64,000 bases of DNA, taken from UBA11400 sp964473555. Its GTDB lineage: Bacteria; Bacteroidota; Rhodothermia; Balneolales; HLUCCA01. This document shows, in pieces, positions 43,779-53,930 of this stretch. Under the pieces are notes generated by a model. It was not told the DNA's origin. It ran no database searches and saw only the letters and a list, made by a program, of their open reading frames with translations. Both the position numbers and the translations under genes were made by a program. The DNA is taken from NCBI GenBank assembly GCA_964473555.1, contig CAYYPL010000009.1, positions 1 to 64,000 of the forward strand, given 5' to 3'. How positions within the stretch are numbered: the stretch's first letter is position 1; every line of letters begins with the position of its first letter.

Positions 43779-43805
43779 TACTATTAACCCATAAGCATAA
43801 TCCCA

Positions 43806-44759
<954 letters not shown>

Positions 44760-44778
44760 TTCACCGGCTAACCTGTTG

Positions 44779-44815
44779 AAAAAGGGGGATTCGATCTAAT
44801 CGAATCCCCCTTTTT
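44779..44815 (+). terminator. Intrinsic terminator after mdh
   Basis: A perfect 17-bp inverted repeat, aaaaagggggattcgat and its complement with a 3-base loop, ends in five T residues. The A-run on the other side would let it work on both strands. Confidence 0.95.
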
Positions 44816-44952
44816 GTTTTACATAAAAGATTCAGATGTGAAAAGTCACCTCTATAACTTACTGCTAATCGTTTTGTTAACAATACGTTAATATCCAATT
44901 AACATCTGCTTTACACCTCCTTGCGATATTTCTGCAACTCTAAAGAATACCT

Positions 44953-45789
44953 ATGCAGAAACGCAAACTTGATGTAGCAGTGCTGTCAGACATCCACCTA
45001 GGAACGTACGGCTGTCACGCCAGAGAAGTGAACAGATACCTGAAAAGCATCGATCCAAAAATCCTGATCCTAAACGGAGACATTATCGATGCCTGGCAAT
45101 TTAAAAAATACTACTTCCCCGATGACCACATCAAAGTAGTTCGAAGAATTCTCAAAATGATGATGTCCGGTACCGAGATCTATTACCTCACCGGTAATCA
45201 CGATGAAGTACTTCGGAAATTTTCGGATGCCTCCTTCGGAAATTTCCACCTAAAAGATCGATTATTGCTCGAAATAGATGGACAAAAGATCTGGTTCTTT
45301 CACGGAGATGTGTTCGACGTGACCATGCGCTATTCAAAATTTATCGCAAAACTGGGTGCCACTGGATATGATCTACTCATTATGGTGAACAGATTTGTAA
45401 ATTTTATTTCAACAAGCCTTGGAAGAGGGAAAATGTCCCTTTCAAAACGCATCAAAGACAAGGTAAAAAGCGCTGTTACATTTATTTCAGACTTCGAGCT
45501 GACAGCCACAGAATTGGCCATCGAAAATAATTACGATGCCGTGGTTTGTGGACACATTCATCGTCCTAATATTAAAAGATACGCCAATGAGTTCGGTTCT
45601 GTTGCCTATATGAATTCGGGTGATTGGATCGAAAATCTCACGGCATTGGAATACAAAAAAGGGGAATGGACGCTATTCCATTATCGTGAAGAAGAGTTTA
45701 CCCACATTGACGAGTATTTCCCTGAACCACCCGAAACGGTCGAAATGAACTTGCACGAATCCGTACTCAAACAAGTACTATTCAAATAA
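44953..45789 (+). CDS. LpxH-like metallophosphoesterase, probable UDP-2,3-diacylglucosamine diphosphatase
   Basis: Calcineurin-like phosphoesterase of 278 residues with all metal motifs: LSDIHLG, NGDIIDAW, TGNHDEVLR, FHGDVFDV and GHIHRPNI. The spacing and NSGDWIE fit the LpxH/UDP-2,3-diacylglucosamine diphosphatase group (lipid A step that makes lipid X) rather than general phosphatases. The next gene, 4 bp after the stop, encodes a glycosyltransferase, so a role in a glycolipid pathway is also possible. The symbol is withheld for that reason. Confidence 0.82.
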   Translation: MQKRKLDVAVLSDIHLGTYGCHAREVNRYLKSIDPKILILNGDIIDAWQFKKYYFPDDHIKVVRRILKMMMSGTEIYYLTGNHDEVLRKFSDASFGNFHLKDRLLLEIDGQKIWFFHGDVFDVTMRYSKFIAKLGATGYDLLIMVNRFVNFISTSLGRGKMSLSKRIKDKVKSAVTFISDFELTATELAIENNYDAVVCGHIHRPNIKRYANEFGSVAYMNSGDWIENLTALEYKKGEWTLFHYREEEFTHIDEYFPEPPETVEMNLHESVLKQVLFK

Positions 45790-45793
45790 ATTC

Positions 45794-46810
45794 ATGAACG
45801 TACTATACGCTATCCAGGGAACAGGAAACGGCCACATTTCCAGAGCCAGGGAATTCATCCCGATACTCAAACAACTGGTAAATCTGGACGTGATGGTCAG
45901 CGGTACAAGCGCAGAAGTAGATCCAGGACACCCGATCAAGTTCAAATTTCCTGGGATCAGTTATACCTTCGGGAAAACTGGGGGCGTTGATTATCTCGAC
46001 ACGCTGCTCAATTTCCAACCTACCGCATTTCTAAATGATGTCATGCAACTCGACCTGAGCAGTTACGACCTGATCGTAAATGACTACGAACCGGTCACAG
46101 CATGGGCTTGCAAACGTGCCGGACTACCATGTATCGGACTCAGTCATCAGGCTGCATTTTTGTCGGATAAAACACCTAGACCTGCTGTAAAAAATCCAGC
46201 TACAGAATGGCTGTTCCGATACTATGCCCCCACCTCGAGTGCGGTTGGATTTCACTACAAAGCCTATGACTCATTCATCACAACCCCGGTAATTCGTAAG
46301 GAAGTCCGGGATCTGGTACCAGTGAAGAGCAATCTGATTACGGTCTATTTACCCGCCTACAGCGAAGAAATTCTGATCCCATTCTTTCGTCAGTTCAACG
46401 ACTACAAATGGATCATCTTCTCCAAACACTCCAAATCAGTGCAAAAACTCGACAACATTGAAGTATTTCCTGTAAATAACCAGTTGTATCTGAAGTGTCT
46501 TGAAGCATCAGATGGATTACTTTGCGGAGCTGGATTTGAAGCACCCGCTGAAGCCCTTTACCTGGGTAAACGCCTGTTGGTAATACCCATGCTGGGTCAA
46601 TACGAGCAGCAATGCAACGCCGAAGCACTCAAACAGTTTGATGTGTCAACAGCCCAACGTATCGATCAAGGATTCGCCGATGTGTTAAGTGATTGGCTGT
46701 CAAAACCCAGACATGAGCCTATCCATTTTCCGGATGAATCACACCAGATTATAGAGAAGATACTAAGTGGAGCCCATATCGGTTCTCCACGTAGTGATTT
46801 CAGTGCTTAG
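45794..46810 (+). CDS. Glycosyltransferase of the MJ1255/MurG-like GT-B type
   Basis: A 338-residue GT-B-fold protein. It starts VLYAIQGTGNGHISRAREF, the glycine-rich loop of this family, and has GLLCGAGFEAPAEALYLGKR and MLGQYEQQCNAEAL near the C-terminus, which match the nucleotide-sugar site of the MJ1255/UDP-glucuronosyl type. The acceptor is unknown. It is coupled with the LpxH-like gene and ends 4 bp inside the convergent hflC. Confidence 0.8.
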   Translation: MNVLYAIQGTGNGHISRAREFIPILKQLVNLDVMVSGTSAEVDPGHPIKFKFPGISYTFGKTGGVDYLDTLLNFQPTAFLNDVMQLDLSSYDLIVNDYEPVTAWACKRAGLPCIGLSHQAAFLSDKTPRPAVKNPATEWLFRYYAPTSSAVGFHYKAYDSFITTPVIRKEVRDLVPVKSNLITVYLPAYSEEILIPFFRQFNDYKWIIFSKHSKSVQKLDNIEVFPVNNQLYLKCLEASDGLLCGAGFEAPAEALYLGKRLLVIPMLGQYEQQCNAEALKQFDVSTAQRIDQGFADVLSDWLSKPRHEPIHFPDESHQIIEKILSGAHIGSPRSDFSA

Positions 46811-47745
46811 GGTTTACTAAGTAATTTAAACAACTCGCTATCAGTAGATAGTACGACTGTTGTATTCGTATCTAATGAAGCTTCAAGGGCTTCCAATCCT
46901 TTCAAAAACGAGTACAACTCTCTGGACTGAGCGGTCCTGTTATACGCACCTGCATAGATCGATGTCGCTTCGGCATCCGCTCTACCTCGTATTTCCTGAG
47001 CCTGACGTGCCGCCTCAGACTGTATTGCCGCCAGTTCTCGCTCTTTCTCCCCTTCAATCTTCTGTGCCTCACCCTGTCCTTCAGATCTGAACAAATCCGC
47101 AATCTGATTTCTTTCTGAAATCATACGCTGATTGATACTTTCACGCACTTCATCCACGTAGTTCATGCGTTTAAACCGAAAATCAAGTATCCTGATACCT
47201 AGGTCAGCTGTTCTGTCATTCGCCCGTTGAAGTACGATCGCTTCGATTGCGTCCCTGCCAATTGCTATACTTTCCAGCACATCCAGTTCCTCCAGAAACT
47301 CTTCGGTCTGCTCCGGAGTTCTGTTTGTCGAACGCACAAGCTCAATTAAATCATGGCTGGCAACCGCGTTTCTGGTTTCCCCATCCAGAATGTCTGAAAT
47401 CCTGGACTGCGCACCACGCTCGTCACGTAACCGAATAAAAAACTGCAAGGGATCGGTGATCTCCCAACGAGCATAACTATCTACGAAAATAAACTTCTTG
47501 TCTTTGGTTGGGACCTGGTTCGCATCTCCATCCCACTCCAGATAACGTTTGTCAAAGTAACTCACTTTTTGAATGAATGGTATTTTCGCACTCAGGCCCG
47601 GCTCTGTTTTGGGTTCACCTATCGGCCGACCGAACTGGGTCACGATGACTTGTTGGGTTTCTTCAATCACATAAACGGAATCAAAAACAGCTACAAAACC
47701 AACGATCCCCAGGATAATTGCAAGTATTACTATAAAATTTTTCAT
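46807..47745 (-). CDS. hflC: SPFH-domain membrane protease modulator HflC
   Basis: Band 7 protein that with HflK forms a large cage around FtsH and tunes its proteolysis. The N-terminal helix (~3-22) is followed by IEETQQVIVTQFGRP, KRYLEWDGDANQVPTKDKKFIFVDSYARW (read here in pieces) and the conserved YVDEVRESINQRMISERNQIA coiled-coil start. The 312 residues are normal. It overlaps the upstream hflK by one base. ftsH is not nearby. Confidence 0.93.
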   Translation of the reverse strand: MKNFIVILAIILGIVGFVAVFDSVYVIEETQQVIVTQFGRPIGEPKTEPGLSAKIPFIQKVSYFDKRYLEWDGDANQVPTKDKKFIFVDSYARWEITDPLQFFIRLRDERGAQSRISDILDGETRNAVASHDLIELVRSTNRTPEQTEEFLEELDVLESIAIGRDAIEAIVLQRANDRTADLGIRILDFRFKRMNYVDEVRESINQRMISERNQIADLFRSEGQGEAQKIEGEKERELAAIQSEAARQAQEIRGRADAEATSIYAGAYNRTAQSRELYSFLKGLEALEASLDTNTTVVLSTDSELFKLLSKP

Positions 47746-48740
47746 TAATTGGTTCTCCTGTTGGTGTTGTTCTGAGCATTCAATTGAAGCAGAGGTAGCA
47801 GATTATTCCCTTGTTCATCAACAATCACTTTGTTGCCGATTTTGGGCATAATTCGGGTCATCGTCTCAAGGTACAACCGTTTTTTAGTAACTTCAGGAGC
47901 TTTGATATACTCTTCATAGAGCGAAATAAACCGCACTGTTTCACCCCTGGCTCCATTAACTCTGTTAAGGGCATAGGCTTCCGCCTGCTGGATAGTCTGT
48001 TGTGCTTCCCCTCTGGCCCTTGGGATAACACGGTTAAACTCAGCTTGTCCCTGATTGATGAGCGTTTCTCGCTGTTGTTGGGCTTCATTGACCGCATTAA
48101 AAGAAGGCTTCACTGGATCAGGGGGATTCACATCCTGCAGTACCACCTGATCAATAGTAATTCCATTTTCATACTCATTACACAATTCCTGAAGTAATCT
48201 CTCCACAGAGGAAGCAATCTCTACTCGACCCACAGTAAGTACTTCATTCACGGTACGATCACCTACTACCTTTCGTACTGCCGATTCAGACATATCCCGC
48301 AGCGTTTTCTCTGCATTTCTGACTTTAAACAGAAATAAATAGGGATCCGAAATCCGGTACTGAACCACCCATTCAACATCAGCAAGGTTCAAATCGCCGG
48401 TCAACATCAAGGATTCGTCGACATAGTCAGCTTTAGTATAGGTAGAACGGACCCCTGAAGATGTCGTTCTGAATCCAAATTCCTGTTTGAGTTGTCGTTC
48501 AACAGGTATTTTATCCACCGACTCTATGCCAAACGGCATTTTGAAGTTTAAACCTGGCTCAACAGTACGTTCATACTTCCCGAATCGAACGACCACACCT
48601 ACCTCTTCCGGACCAACCGTATAAATAGAGGTAATAAGTCCGATCAGCACAAGCAGCCCAATCAAAATTGGCCTGATAAATTTCCGGAGCAACTTTAACT
48701 CAGGAGGGACACTCATCCCCGGCATATTCGTTTTAGTCAT
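47745..48740 (-). CDS. hflK: SPFH-domain membrane protease modulator HflK
   Basis: Partner of HflC. It has a short cytoplasmic tail, a membrane helix at ~27-48 (PILIGLLVLIGLITSIYTV), then VGPEEVGVVVRFGKYERTVEPG, typical of HflK, and a central ALNRVNGARGETVRFISLYEEY. The tail of E. coli HflK (glycine/proline rich) is reduced here, giving 331 rather than ~420 residues. Stop and hflC start overlap (TAATG). Confidence 0.93.
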   Translation of the reverse strand: MTKTNMPGMSVPPELKLLRKFIRPILIGLLVLIGLITSIYTVGPEEVGVVVRFGKYERTVEPGLNFKMPFGIESVDKIPVERQLKQEFGFRTTSSGVRSTYTKADYVDESLMLTGDLNLADVEWVVQYRISDPYLFLFKVRNAEKTLRDMSESAVRKVVGDRTVNEVLTVGRVEIASSVERLLQELCNEYENGITIDQVVLQDVNPPDPVKPSFNAVNEAQQQRETLINQGQAEFNRVIPRARGEAQQTIQQAEAYALNRVNGARGETVRFISLYEEYIKAPEVTKKRLYLETMTRIMPKIGNKVIVDEQGNNLLPLLQLNAQNNTNRRTN

Positions 48741-48806
48741 AGTTTTTTGTTTTTAGGGGTTATTAAGCAACGATTCCAAAGAATTGACCATGTTCACAGA
48801 TATGAG

Positions 48807-51347
48807 TTATACTCTCAGAACAACAACCGTCAAATCGTCTGCTAACTCGTAATTGCTAAAATTCAGCATTCTTTTTTTGATAAACTCACACATCTCCGAA
48901 GCGGATCGATACTCGGCTACTGCCTGTTCACATAACTCAGGCACGTTAGCATAATCAAACAATTCTCTATTTCCAGATTTAGCTTCTGGTAATCCATCAG
49001 AATAAAAAAACACGGTGTCACCCGATTCCAACTGCATGTGTGAATCATTGTAGGTCACATGAGCCCTGATTCCCATCGGGAACCTGGGTAGCGCTGAACT
49101 CAGTAGGCTGGCCTTACCATTTCTTACCAGAATGGGCTGGCAATGCCCGGCATTAACGTACTCAAGCAGTCCGTTACCCATGTTGTACTTCGCCAATATA
49201 CAGGTCACAAACATCTGCCTCTCTACACGCTCATATAAAAGCCCGTTCACATCACTAACTATCTTAGCTGGATCACAATCCTGACTCCGGACTCTGGATA
49301 AGAGCAATCCACTGGTAAATATTGCAGTAAGTGCAGCTTTCATTCCCTTACCTGACACATCAACAATCGTTACAAACAACTCATCCCCATGACCATAATC
49401 ATTAACCCTGAGTACATGTTCATAAAAATCACCACCTACATCAAACGAGGGTATAAAAAAACCTTTCACATCCACCCCCTTGATTTCAGGGGCAGACTTG
49501 GGTAACAACGCATACTGCGATTCCTTGGCAATCTGGAACTCTCTTTCCAGCCGCATCTGCTTTTTCAACTTCTGCTCGTATTCGGGAATAAACTGATCAT
49601 CGTGCAGTGAGTTTCTTCCAAAATGATGAAAAACCAGTCCAACAATGAAAGGAATCGCCAGGGAGAGAAGCAGGAAAAAACCGTTCAAATGAACCGATTC
49701 GTCCGTAGATCCCAGATACACAAACACACGTACCACAACGAACATAACCCAGATACTTACGGCTGCAGTGATAATACCATAGTACTTGAAGGCCAATATA
49801 ACAGGTCCAATCATCAGGATATAAACAATCCACTGCTCATACCAAATCCCCGTAATGTCTACAAAGTTGTACCCCTGTGAAATAAAGAGGGCCGATACAA
49901 CCGAGGCTAGTCCAACCTGAACTACAGATTTTCCTACAACACTCATAAGTACCGAAGTGACCAGAGCAACGACTCCAAACGTGGTGAACCAGGTGTAAAG
50001 CCAGCTGTTCAACAATGTGGTTACCCACGGAAACGTACTTGACGGATCCATAAATCCAAGCTGACCATCGTATTGAAAGTAAACAAGCCTGAAAAAATAC
50101 ATCCCAATTGCCCACGTCGCCAGCGACAATCCAGCATAACCGTATCCAGCAAGCATCGCTTTTCCAATTTTTTGCTGAAATAGATTTCCTCGCCATAGAG
50201 CATCTATATGGGGAATCTGTTCCTGGTTCTGTTTCCGGGCTATACCCTCCCAGGCCAGATAAGCAAGAGCAAACAGTGCACCACCCAGTAAAGCGACAAA
50301 CACATACAACAGGATGTCGATCATCACCATCGAATCCGACAAAATATTGTAGTACAGATTTTGAAGCGCCAATATTCTGTATCCAATGTATCCCACGGCC
50401 GAAACACTGAGTAATATCAATGCTCTCGCCCAAATCACCTCACCCTTGAATACCTGGCGAAGTCCTGTTACTACAATCAGTAATACCGATACAGACACCG
50501 ATACCACAGAAAATATAATCTCCCCGGATGAAACTTCATCAGGTCCGTTATCCGGATGATCTAATTCATGATAAGATGCATAAAAACGGACCGGCTGAAT
50601 CCCATGCACTGTATTTGCAGTTGTTAAACCACCACCTACACCCGCAACTGACTTTTCAACAGGCTTGTAGGTCAGCGATAATTTAACCGGGCCAGTGCCA
50701 CGATCTGTACCCGCTTCCCAGGTCAAGGTACGGGTACCATCTTGATCATCACTTTGAGGATTTGATTCTGGGTTGTAGAAATCACGTTGAAGTGATACAA
50801 TAGGCAGGGTATCACTCAACACATATTTTTGAGGATCATATCCAAATGATTCTACAATGAATCCCGTCGCTTCGATGAGATCAATCCCCGTAACGAAACT
50901 GTCATTAGAATCCGGATTCCCTCTGAATGTTCTTACCCTCCCCTGCATATCAAAGGATAACATTGCTTTGCCGATTTGCCCGAAGAGAACTTCATCACTC
51001 GTGATGGAGGTGACTTCTTCATAAGTACCTGCATACATTACCCCCCACCCACTTAGAGGGACACCCGATCCTCGGATCTCGACGGGACTTGTGAGCTGAA
51101 GTCCAGACTCTGGATCAATTTTGTCTTCGTACAGTTCAATACGCTGATATCGGCGTGCCATTGCCCGAACACCTGCTGTATCCATCCCCAAAGACACCAG
51201 TTTTTCAAAACCACTGGCTTCGACGTGATCTCTGTTCAGTTCAATGGGCGAATGTGTGTTAAAATCGATCGAAGGCCTGAGTAACAAGAACAAAATTAAC
51301 CCCAGCGCACCAATGTAAACAATTATGTAAACTGACCTTAAATACAA
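48807..51347 (-). CDS. Polytopic membrane PP2C/SpoIIE-type serine phosphatase
   Basis: The 846 residues have a first membrane helix (~7-24), an extracytoplasmic part of ~250 residues, then about ten membrane helices (~270-590) and a C-terminal SpoIIE phosphatase domain (~620-846). That domain shows FIPSFDVGGDFYEHV, VTIVDVSGKGMKAALTAIFT, YVNAGHCQPILVRN and FFYSDGLPEAKSG, with the metal-binding aspartates. SpoIIE-type enzymes dephosphorylate anti-sigma-factor antagonists; the partners are not adjacent. TTG at 51347 is the likely start. Its own 234-bp leader (51348-51581) contains no other gene. Confidence 0.86.
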   Translation of the reverse strand: MYLRSVYIIVYIGALGLILFLLLRPSIDFNTHSPIELNRDHVEASGFEKLVSLGMDTAGVRAMARRYQRIELYEDKIDPESGLQLTSPVEIRGSGVPLSGWGVMYAGTYEEVTSITSDEVLFGQIGKAMLSFDMQGRVRTFRGNPDSNDSFVTGIDLIEATGFIVESFGYDPQKYVLSDTLPIVSLQRDFYNPESNPQSDDQDGTRTLTWEAGTDRGTGPVKLSLTYKPVEKSVAGVGGGLTTANTVHGIQPVRFYASYHELDHPDNGPDEVSSGEIIFSVVSVSVSVLLIVVTGLRQVFKGEVIWARALILLSVSAVGYIGYRILALQNLYYNILSDSMVMIDILLYVFVALLGGALFALAYLAWEGIARKQNQEQIPHIDALWRGNLFQQKIGKAMLAGYGYAGLSLATWAIGMYFFRLVYFQYDGQLGFMDPSSTFPWVTTLLNSWLYTWFTTFGVVALVTSVLMSVVGKSVVQVGLASVVSALFISQGYNFVDITGIWYEQWIVYILMIGPVILAFKYYGIITAAVSIWVMFVVVRVFVYLGSTDESVHLNGFFLLLSLAIPFIVGLVFHHFGRNSLHDDQFIPEYEQKLKKQMRLEREFQIAKESQYALLPKSAPEIKGVDVKGFFIPSFDVGGDFYEHVLRVNDYGHGDELFVTIVDVSGKGMKAALTAIFTSGLLLSRVRSQDCDPAKIVSDVNGLLYERVERQMFVTCILAKYNMGNGLLEYVNAGHCQPILVRNGKASLLSSALPRFPMGIRAHVTYNDSHMQLESGDTVFFYSDGLPEAKSGNRELFDYANVPELCEQAVAEYRSASEMCEFIKKRMLNFSNYELADDLTVVVLRV

Positions 51348-51520
51348 CGATTTGATTAGATTAATTCGTGGTTAACTGAATAATAACGATTACCGACTAC
51401 ATACGCATGCACTCATGAATTGTTCAATGGCGAATCCTCATTTAAATGTAGCATGCGACCTGCTGTAGTTGATGAATTAAAAACGAAAACACAACTAAAT
51501 TGGTATATCACCTGGTATGA

Positions 51521-51558
51521 AATAAAAAATCCCGCAAAGAATGTTCCCTGCGGGATTT
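51521..51558 (-). terminator. Intrinsic terminator after the bacilliredoxin gene
   Basis: Stem aaatcccgca / tgcgggattt with a 12-base loop. On the minus strand it is followed by ttttttattt, so it ends transcription of the bacilliredoxin gene. Confidence 0.92.
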
Positions 51559-51581
51559 GATGTAGGGAAACGCCTGTGTGA

Positions 51582-52010
51582 TTAACAGAATGCGTTGAAA
51601 ATCATGACCAGATCATTGGCGACTTCCTGAGCTGATCTGCCTTCCACACGATGTCTTGGTACCATCGCCTTAATCTCTCCATCTTTAAAGAATGCAAACG
51701 ATGGCGATGAAGGAGGAAATTCACTGAAATATCCACGCGCACGCTCCGTAGCTTCCCGATCCTGACCAGCAAAAACGGTGTAGAGCATATCCGGCACCTT
51801 CGCATTTTGAAGTGCCATCGCAACACCAGGACGAGCATTCCCCGCCGCACAGCCACACACTGAATTAATGACCAATAGCATCGTTCCTGATTTTTTTTCA
51901 GCAAAAACAGCATCTACATCTTCAGGGGTTTTAAGTTCTGCAATACCCAAATCCGTGAGTTCAGTTCTCATCCAGGTGGTATCCGGGCCAATTCCAAATC
52001 CAAATTGCAT
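51582..52010 (-). CDS. Bacilliredoxin of the BrxA/BrxB (YphP/YqiW) family
   Basis: The 142-residue protein has the family's CxC-type active site, NSVCGCAAGNARPGVAMAL, near residue 52, and the thioredoxin-like FSEFPPSSPSFAFFKDGEI. Members reduce bacillithiol mixed disulfides in Firmicutes; the thiol used here is unknown. A cysteine is also the last residue. It stands alone with its own -7 box and terminator, next to sodA, which fits an oxidative stress role. Confidence 0.9.
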   Translation of the reverse strand: MQFGFGIGPDTTWMRTELTDLGIAELKTPEDVDAVFAEKKSGTMLLVINSVCGCAAGNARPGVAMALQNAKVPDMLYTVFAGQDREATERARGYFSEFPPSSPSFAFFKDGEIKAMVPRHRVEGRSAQEVANDLVMIFNAFC

Positions 52011-52053
52011 AAGATTCCTTGTTAGTTGTGTTTTTTGTTTATTTTCTGATGGT

Positions 52054-52061
52054 CAAATATA
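52054..52061 (-). promoter_or_regulatory. Putative -7 box of the bacilliredoxin promoter
   Basis: On the minus strand TATATTTG matches the Bacteroidota -7 consensus TAnnTTTG exactly, 44 bp before the start codon. A -33 TTG at the usual spacing is not obvious. Confidence 0.4.
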
Positions 52062-52098
52062 CACATATTAATCCAATTTTTGGGAGTAGAACTATCCA

Positions 52099-52962
52099 AT
52101 GTCAGTATCCACACAAGCTAAATACACGTATTCCCGTTTACTGCTCTCTGCATTGTTCCTTATTTCCATCTCTATGCTGGGATGTACCCGTACCAAAGTG
52201 CTGACCAGTAGTGCCATCAATACACCTATTGCTATAGACGGTAACGCAGCCGATTGGCCAATGGATCGTATCCAGTTGAACTCCGAGGGCGATTACGACC
52301 TGTATTTCAGTAACGATGACGAATTTTTGTACGTTTTCCTCGGGCTGAAAAACAACTCGTTGTTTCAAAACATACAAAAATACGGTCTCTATCTGTATTT
52401 CGACTCAGATAAAGAACTGCGTAGATCTTTTGGAATTATGTATCCAGTTGGCGTACTCTCAATCCTGAGCGAGATTCCCGGTGCACGTAAAGAATATCTG
52501 GAAAATCCAGGCTGGGCCAACGCCCCTGAAAACGAACGATTAATCAAATCTATCGAAGCATCCATGGAAGAACGGGTCATGATGGTACAACGGGTTAACA
52601 AGAAAGACCCCGTGAGACCAGTACCCATCGATATCACGGCATTGAAAGCACAATCACTCGAATTGGCAATGGACAGAAGTGCCAGCGTGATGTACATCGA
52701 GATGAAAATTCCACTTAAATCTTCAAGATCTCGACAGTTCGCTATTGAGGTAAAATCCGGCGCGGATATACATTTTGGAGTCGAAGTGGTCCCTCCAACC
52801 CTCGAGGAAATCCTGGGCGATGATTTTCGCTCTGAACAGATGAATCCAACCGCAAGAGACCCCTATGGTAACCGTGTCAGTCAGGCTCAGCGCATCGACC
52901 AGCAAATGATGCTTCAACTCAGAGGAGAGTATACCAAATGGAAAAGAATTCGTCTGGAATAA
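52099..52962 (+). CDS. Lipoprotein with a DOMON/CBM9-like domain
   Basis: The N-terminus is a signal segment ending in a lipobox-like MLGC (C29), so a lipoprotein is likely. The segment INTPIAIDGNAADWPMDRIQLNS followed by DYDLYFSNDDEFLYVFLGLKN (in pieces) looks like the CBM9/DOMON beta-sandwich found in exported carbohydrate- or cytochrome-associated proteins. The remainder is charged and unrecognised; the C-terminus has RDPYGNRVSQAQRIDQQMM. Function unknown. Overlap with the divergent bacilliredoxin promoter is small. Confidence 0.7.
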   Translation: MSVSTQAKYTYSRLLLSALFLISISMLGCTRTKVLTSSAINTPIAIDGNAADWPMDRIQLNSEGDYDLYFSNDDEFLYVFLGLKNNSLFQNIQKYGLYLYFDSDKELRRSFGIMYPVGVLSILSEIPGARKEYLENPGWANAPENERLIKSIEASMEERVMMVQRVNKKDPVRPVPIDITALKAQSLELAMDRSASVMYIEMKIPLKSSRSRQFAIEVKSGADIHFGVEVVPPTLEEILGDDFRSEQMNPTARDPYGNRVSQAQRIDQQMMLQLRGEYTKWKRIRLE

Positions 52963-52985
52963 ATCAGTTCACCTGACTCAGATAC

Positions 52986-53021
52986 AAAAAAGGCTACCAG
53001 TCTAATCTGATAGCCTTTTTT
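52986..53021. terminator. Bidirectional terminator between the lipoprotein gene and sodA
   Basis: Stem aaaaaaggcta / tagcctttttt with a 14-base loop. T-runs on both strands let it serve the converging lipoprotein and sodA genes. Confidence 0.93.
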
Positions 53022-53046
53022 ATAGTTGCAATCTGATTAACAGATA

Positions 53047-53658
53047 CTATGACTTAGCTGCTGCGTAGTATTCGGCCACTTTCGTCCAGTTAACCACGTT
53101 CCAAAAACTCTTCACATAGTCCGGGCGACGATTTTGGTAGTGCAAATAGTAGGCATGCTCCCAAACATCCAGTCCCAGGATTGGTGTTTGACCCATCATT
53201 AACGGACTATCCTGATTAGCGGTCGAAGTCACTTCAAGTCCACCATCTTTGTTAATCACCAGCCAGGCCCAGCCTGAACCAAATCGGGTTGCAGCTGCAG
53301 TAGCAAACTTATCTTTAAATGCATCAAAACTTCCGAAAGTTGATTCGATAGCATGAGCCAGTTCACCTGAAGGTGCTCCGCCAGCATGTGGAGCTAAGAT
53401 AGTCCAAAACAGACTATGATTGGCATGTCCTCCAGCATTGTTGATGATTGCCTGTTTTTTGTCAGCAGGTACTGCATCCAGGTGCTGAAGTACTTCTTCT
53501 ACAGATTTTGATGCCATCGGGTGACCTTCAAGGGCAGCATTTGCGTTATTGATGTATGCCTGATGGTGCTTGGTATGGTGGATTTCCATGGTACGAGCAT
53601 CCAGGTGTGGTTCAAGTGCGTCATACGCATAGGTAAGTTCAGGAAGTGTGAAAGCCAT
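53047..53658 (-). CDS. sodA: Superoxide dismutase, Mn type
   Basis: Fe/Mn-family enzyme that disproportionates superoxide. Metal ligands are in HHTKHHQAY (H27), NNAGGHANHSLFW (H81) and DVWEHAYYLHYQNRRPDYVKSFWNVVNW (pieces). STANQDSPLM carries the glutamine position typical of Mn rather than Fe enzymes (Fe forms have NAGTP). The 203 residues are normal. A Shine-Dalgarno-like aagga precedes the ATG. Two 12-bp direct repeats lie upstream (53716-53750). Confidence 0.96.
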   Translation of the reverse strand: MAFTLPELTYAYDALEPHLDARTMEIHHTKHHQAYINNANAALEGHPMASKSVEEVLQHLDAVPADKKQAIINNAGGHANHSLFWTILAPHAGGAPSGELAHAIESTFGSFDAFKDKFATAAATRFGSGWAWLVINKDGGLEVTSTANQDSPLMMGQTPILGLDVWEHAYYLHYQNRRPDYVKSFWNVVNWTKVAEYYAAAKS

Positions 53659-53715
53659 AATCGTTTTCCTTGTTTAGTTATGATTCATATTTGGATGTAT
53701 ACGGGGTCAAGCGAC

Positions 53716-53750
53716 AAATCAATCTGTGAGTACGATAGAAATCAATCTGT
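53716..53750. repeat. Two 12-bp direct repeats upstream of sodA
   Basis: aaatcaatctgt occurs twice (53716-53727 and 53739-53750), 23 bp apart start to start, about 60-90 bp upstream of sodA. The spacing of just over two DNA turns fits a repressor or activator site, but no known consensus matches. Confidence 0.5.
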
Positions 53751-53930
53751 ACGCTGGAGTTTGGAGCGGTAAACGCTGACCCACTATTTTTCAAAGATTG
53801 TTTACGGTTAAAACAACCAAAGATGCGAAATAATTTCAAAGAAAACATCCCGTGAATCTGCTATCTTTACATCATTGCGAGGTAGGGATGTAACTTCGTG
53901 TTCAGCAAAGTTTAAATACAACCATTTAGT

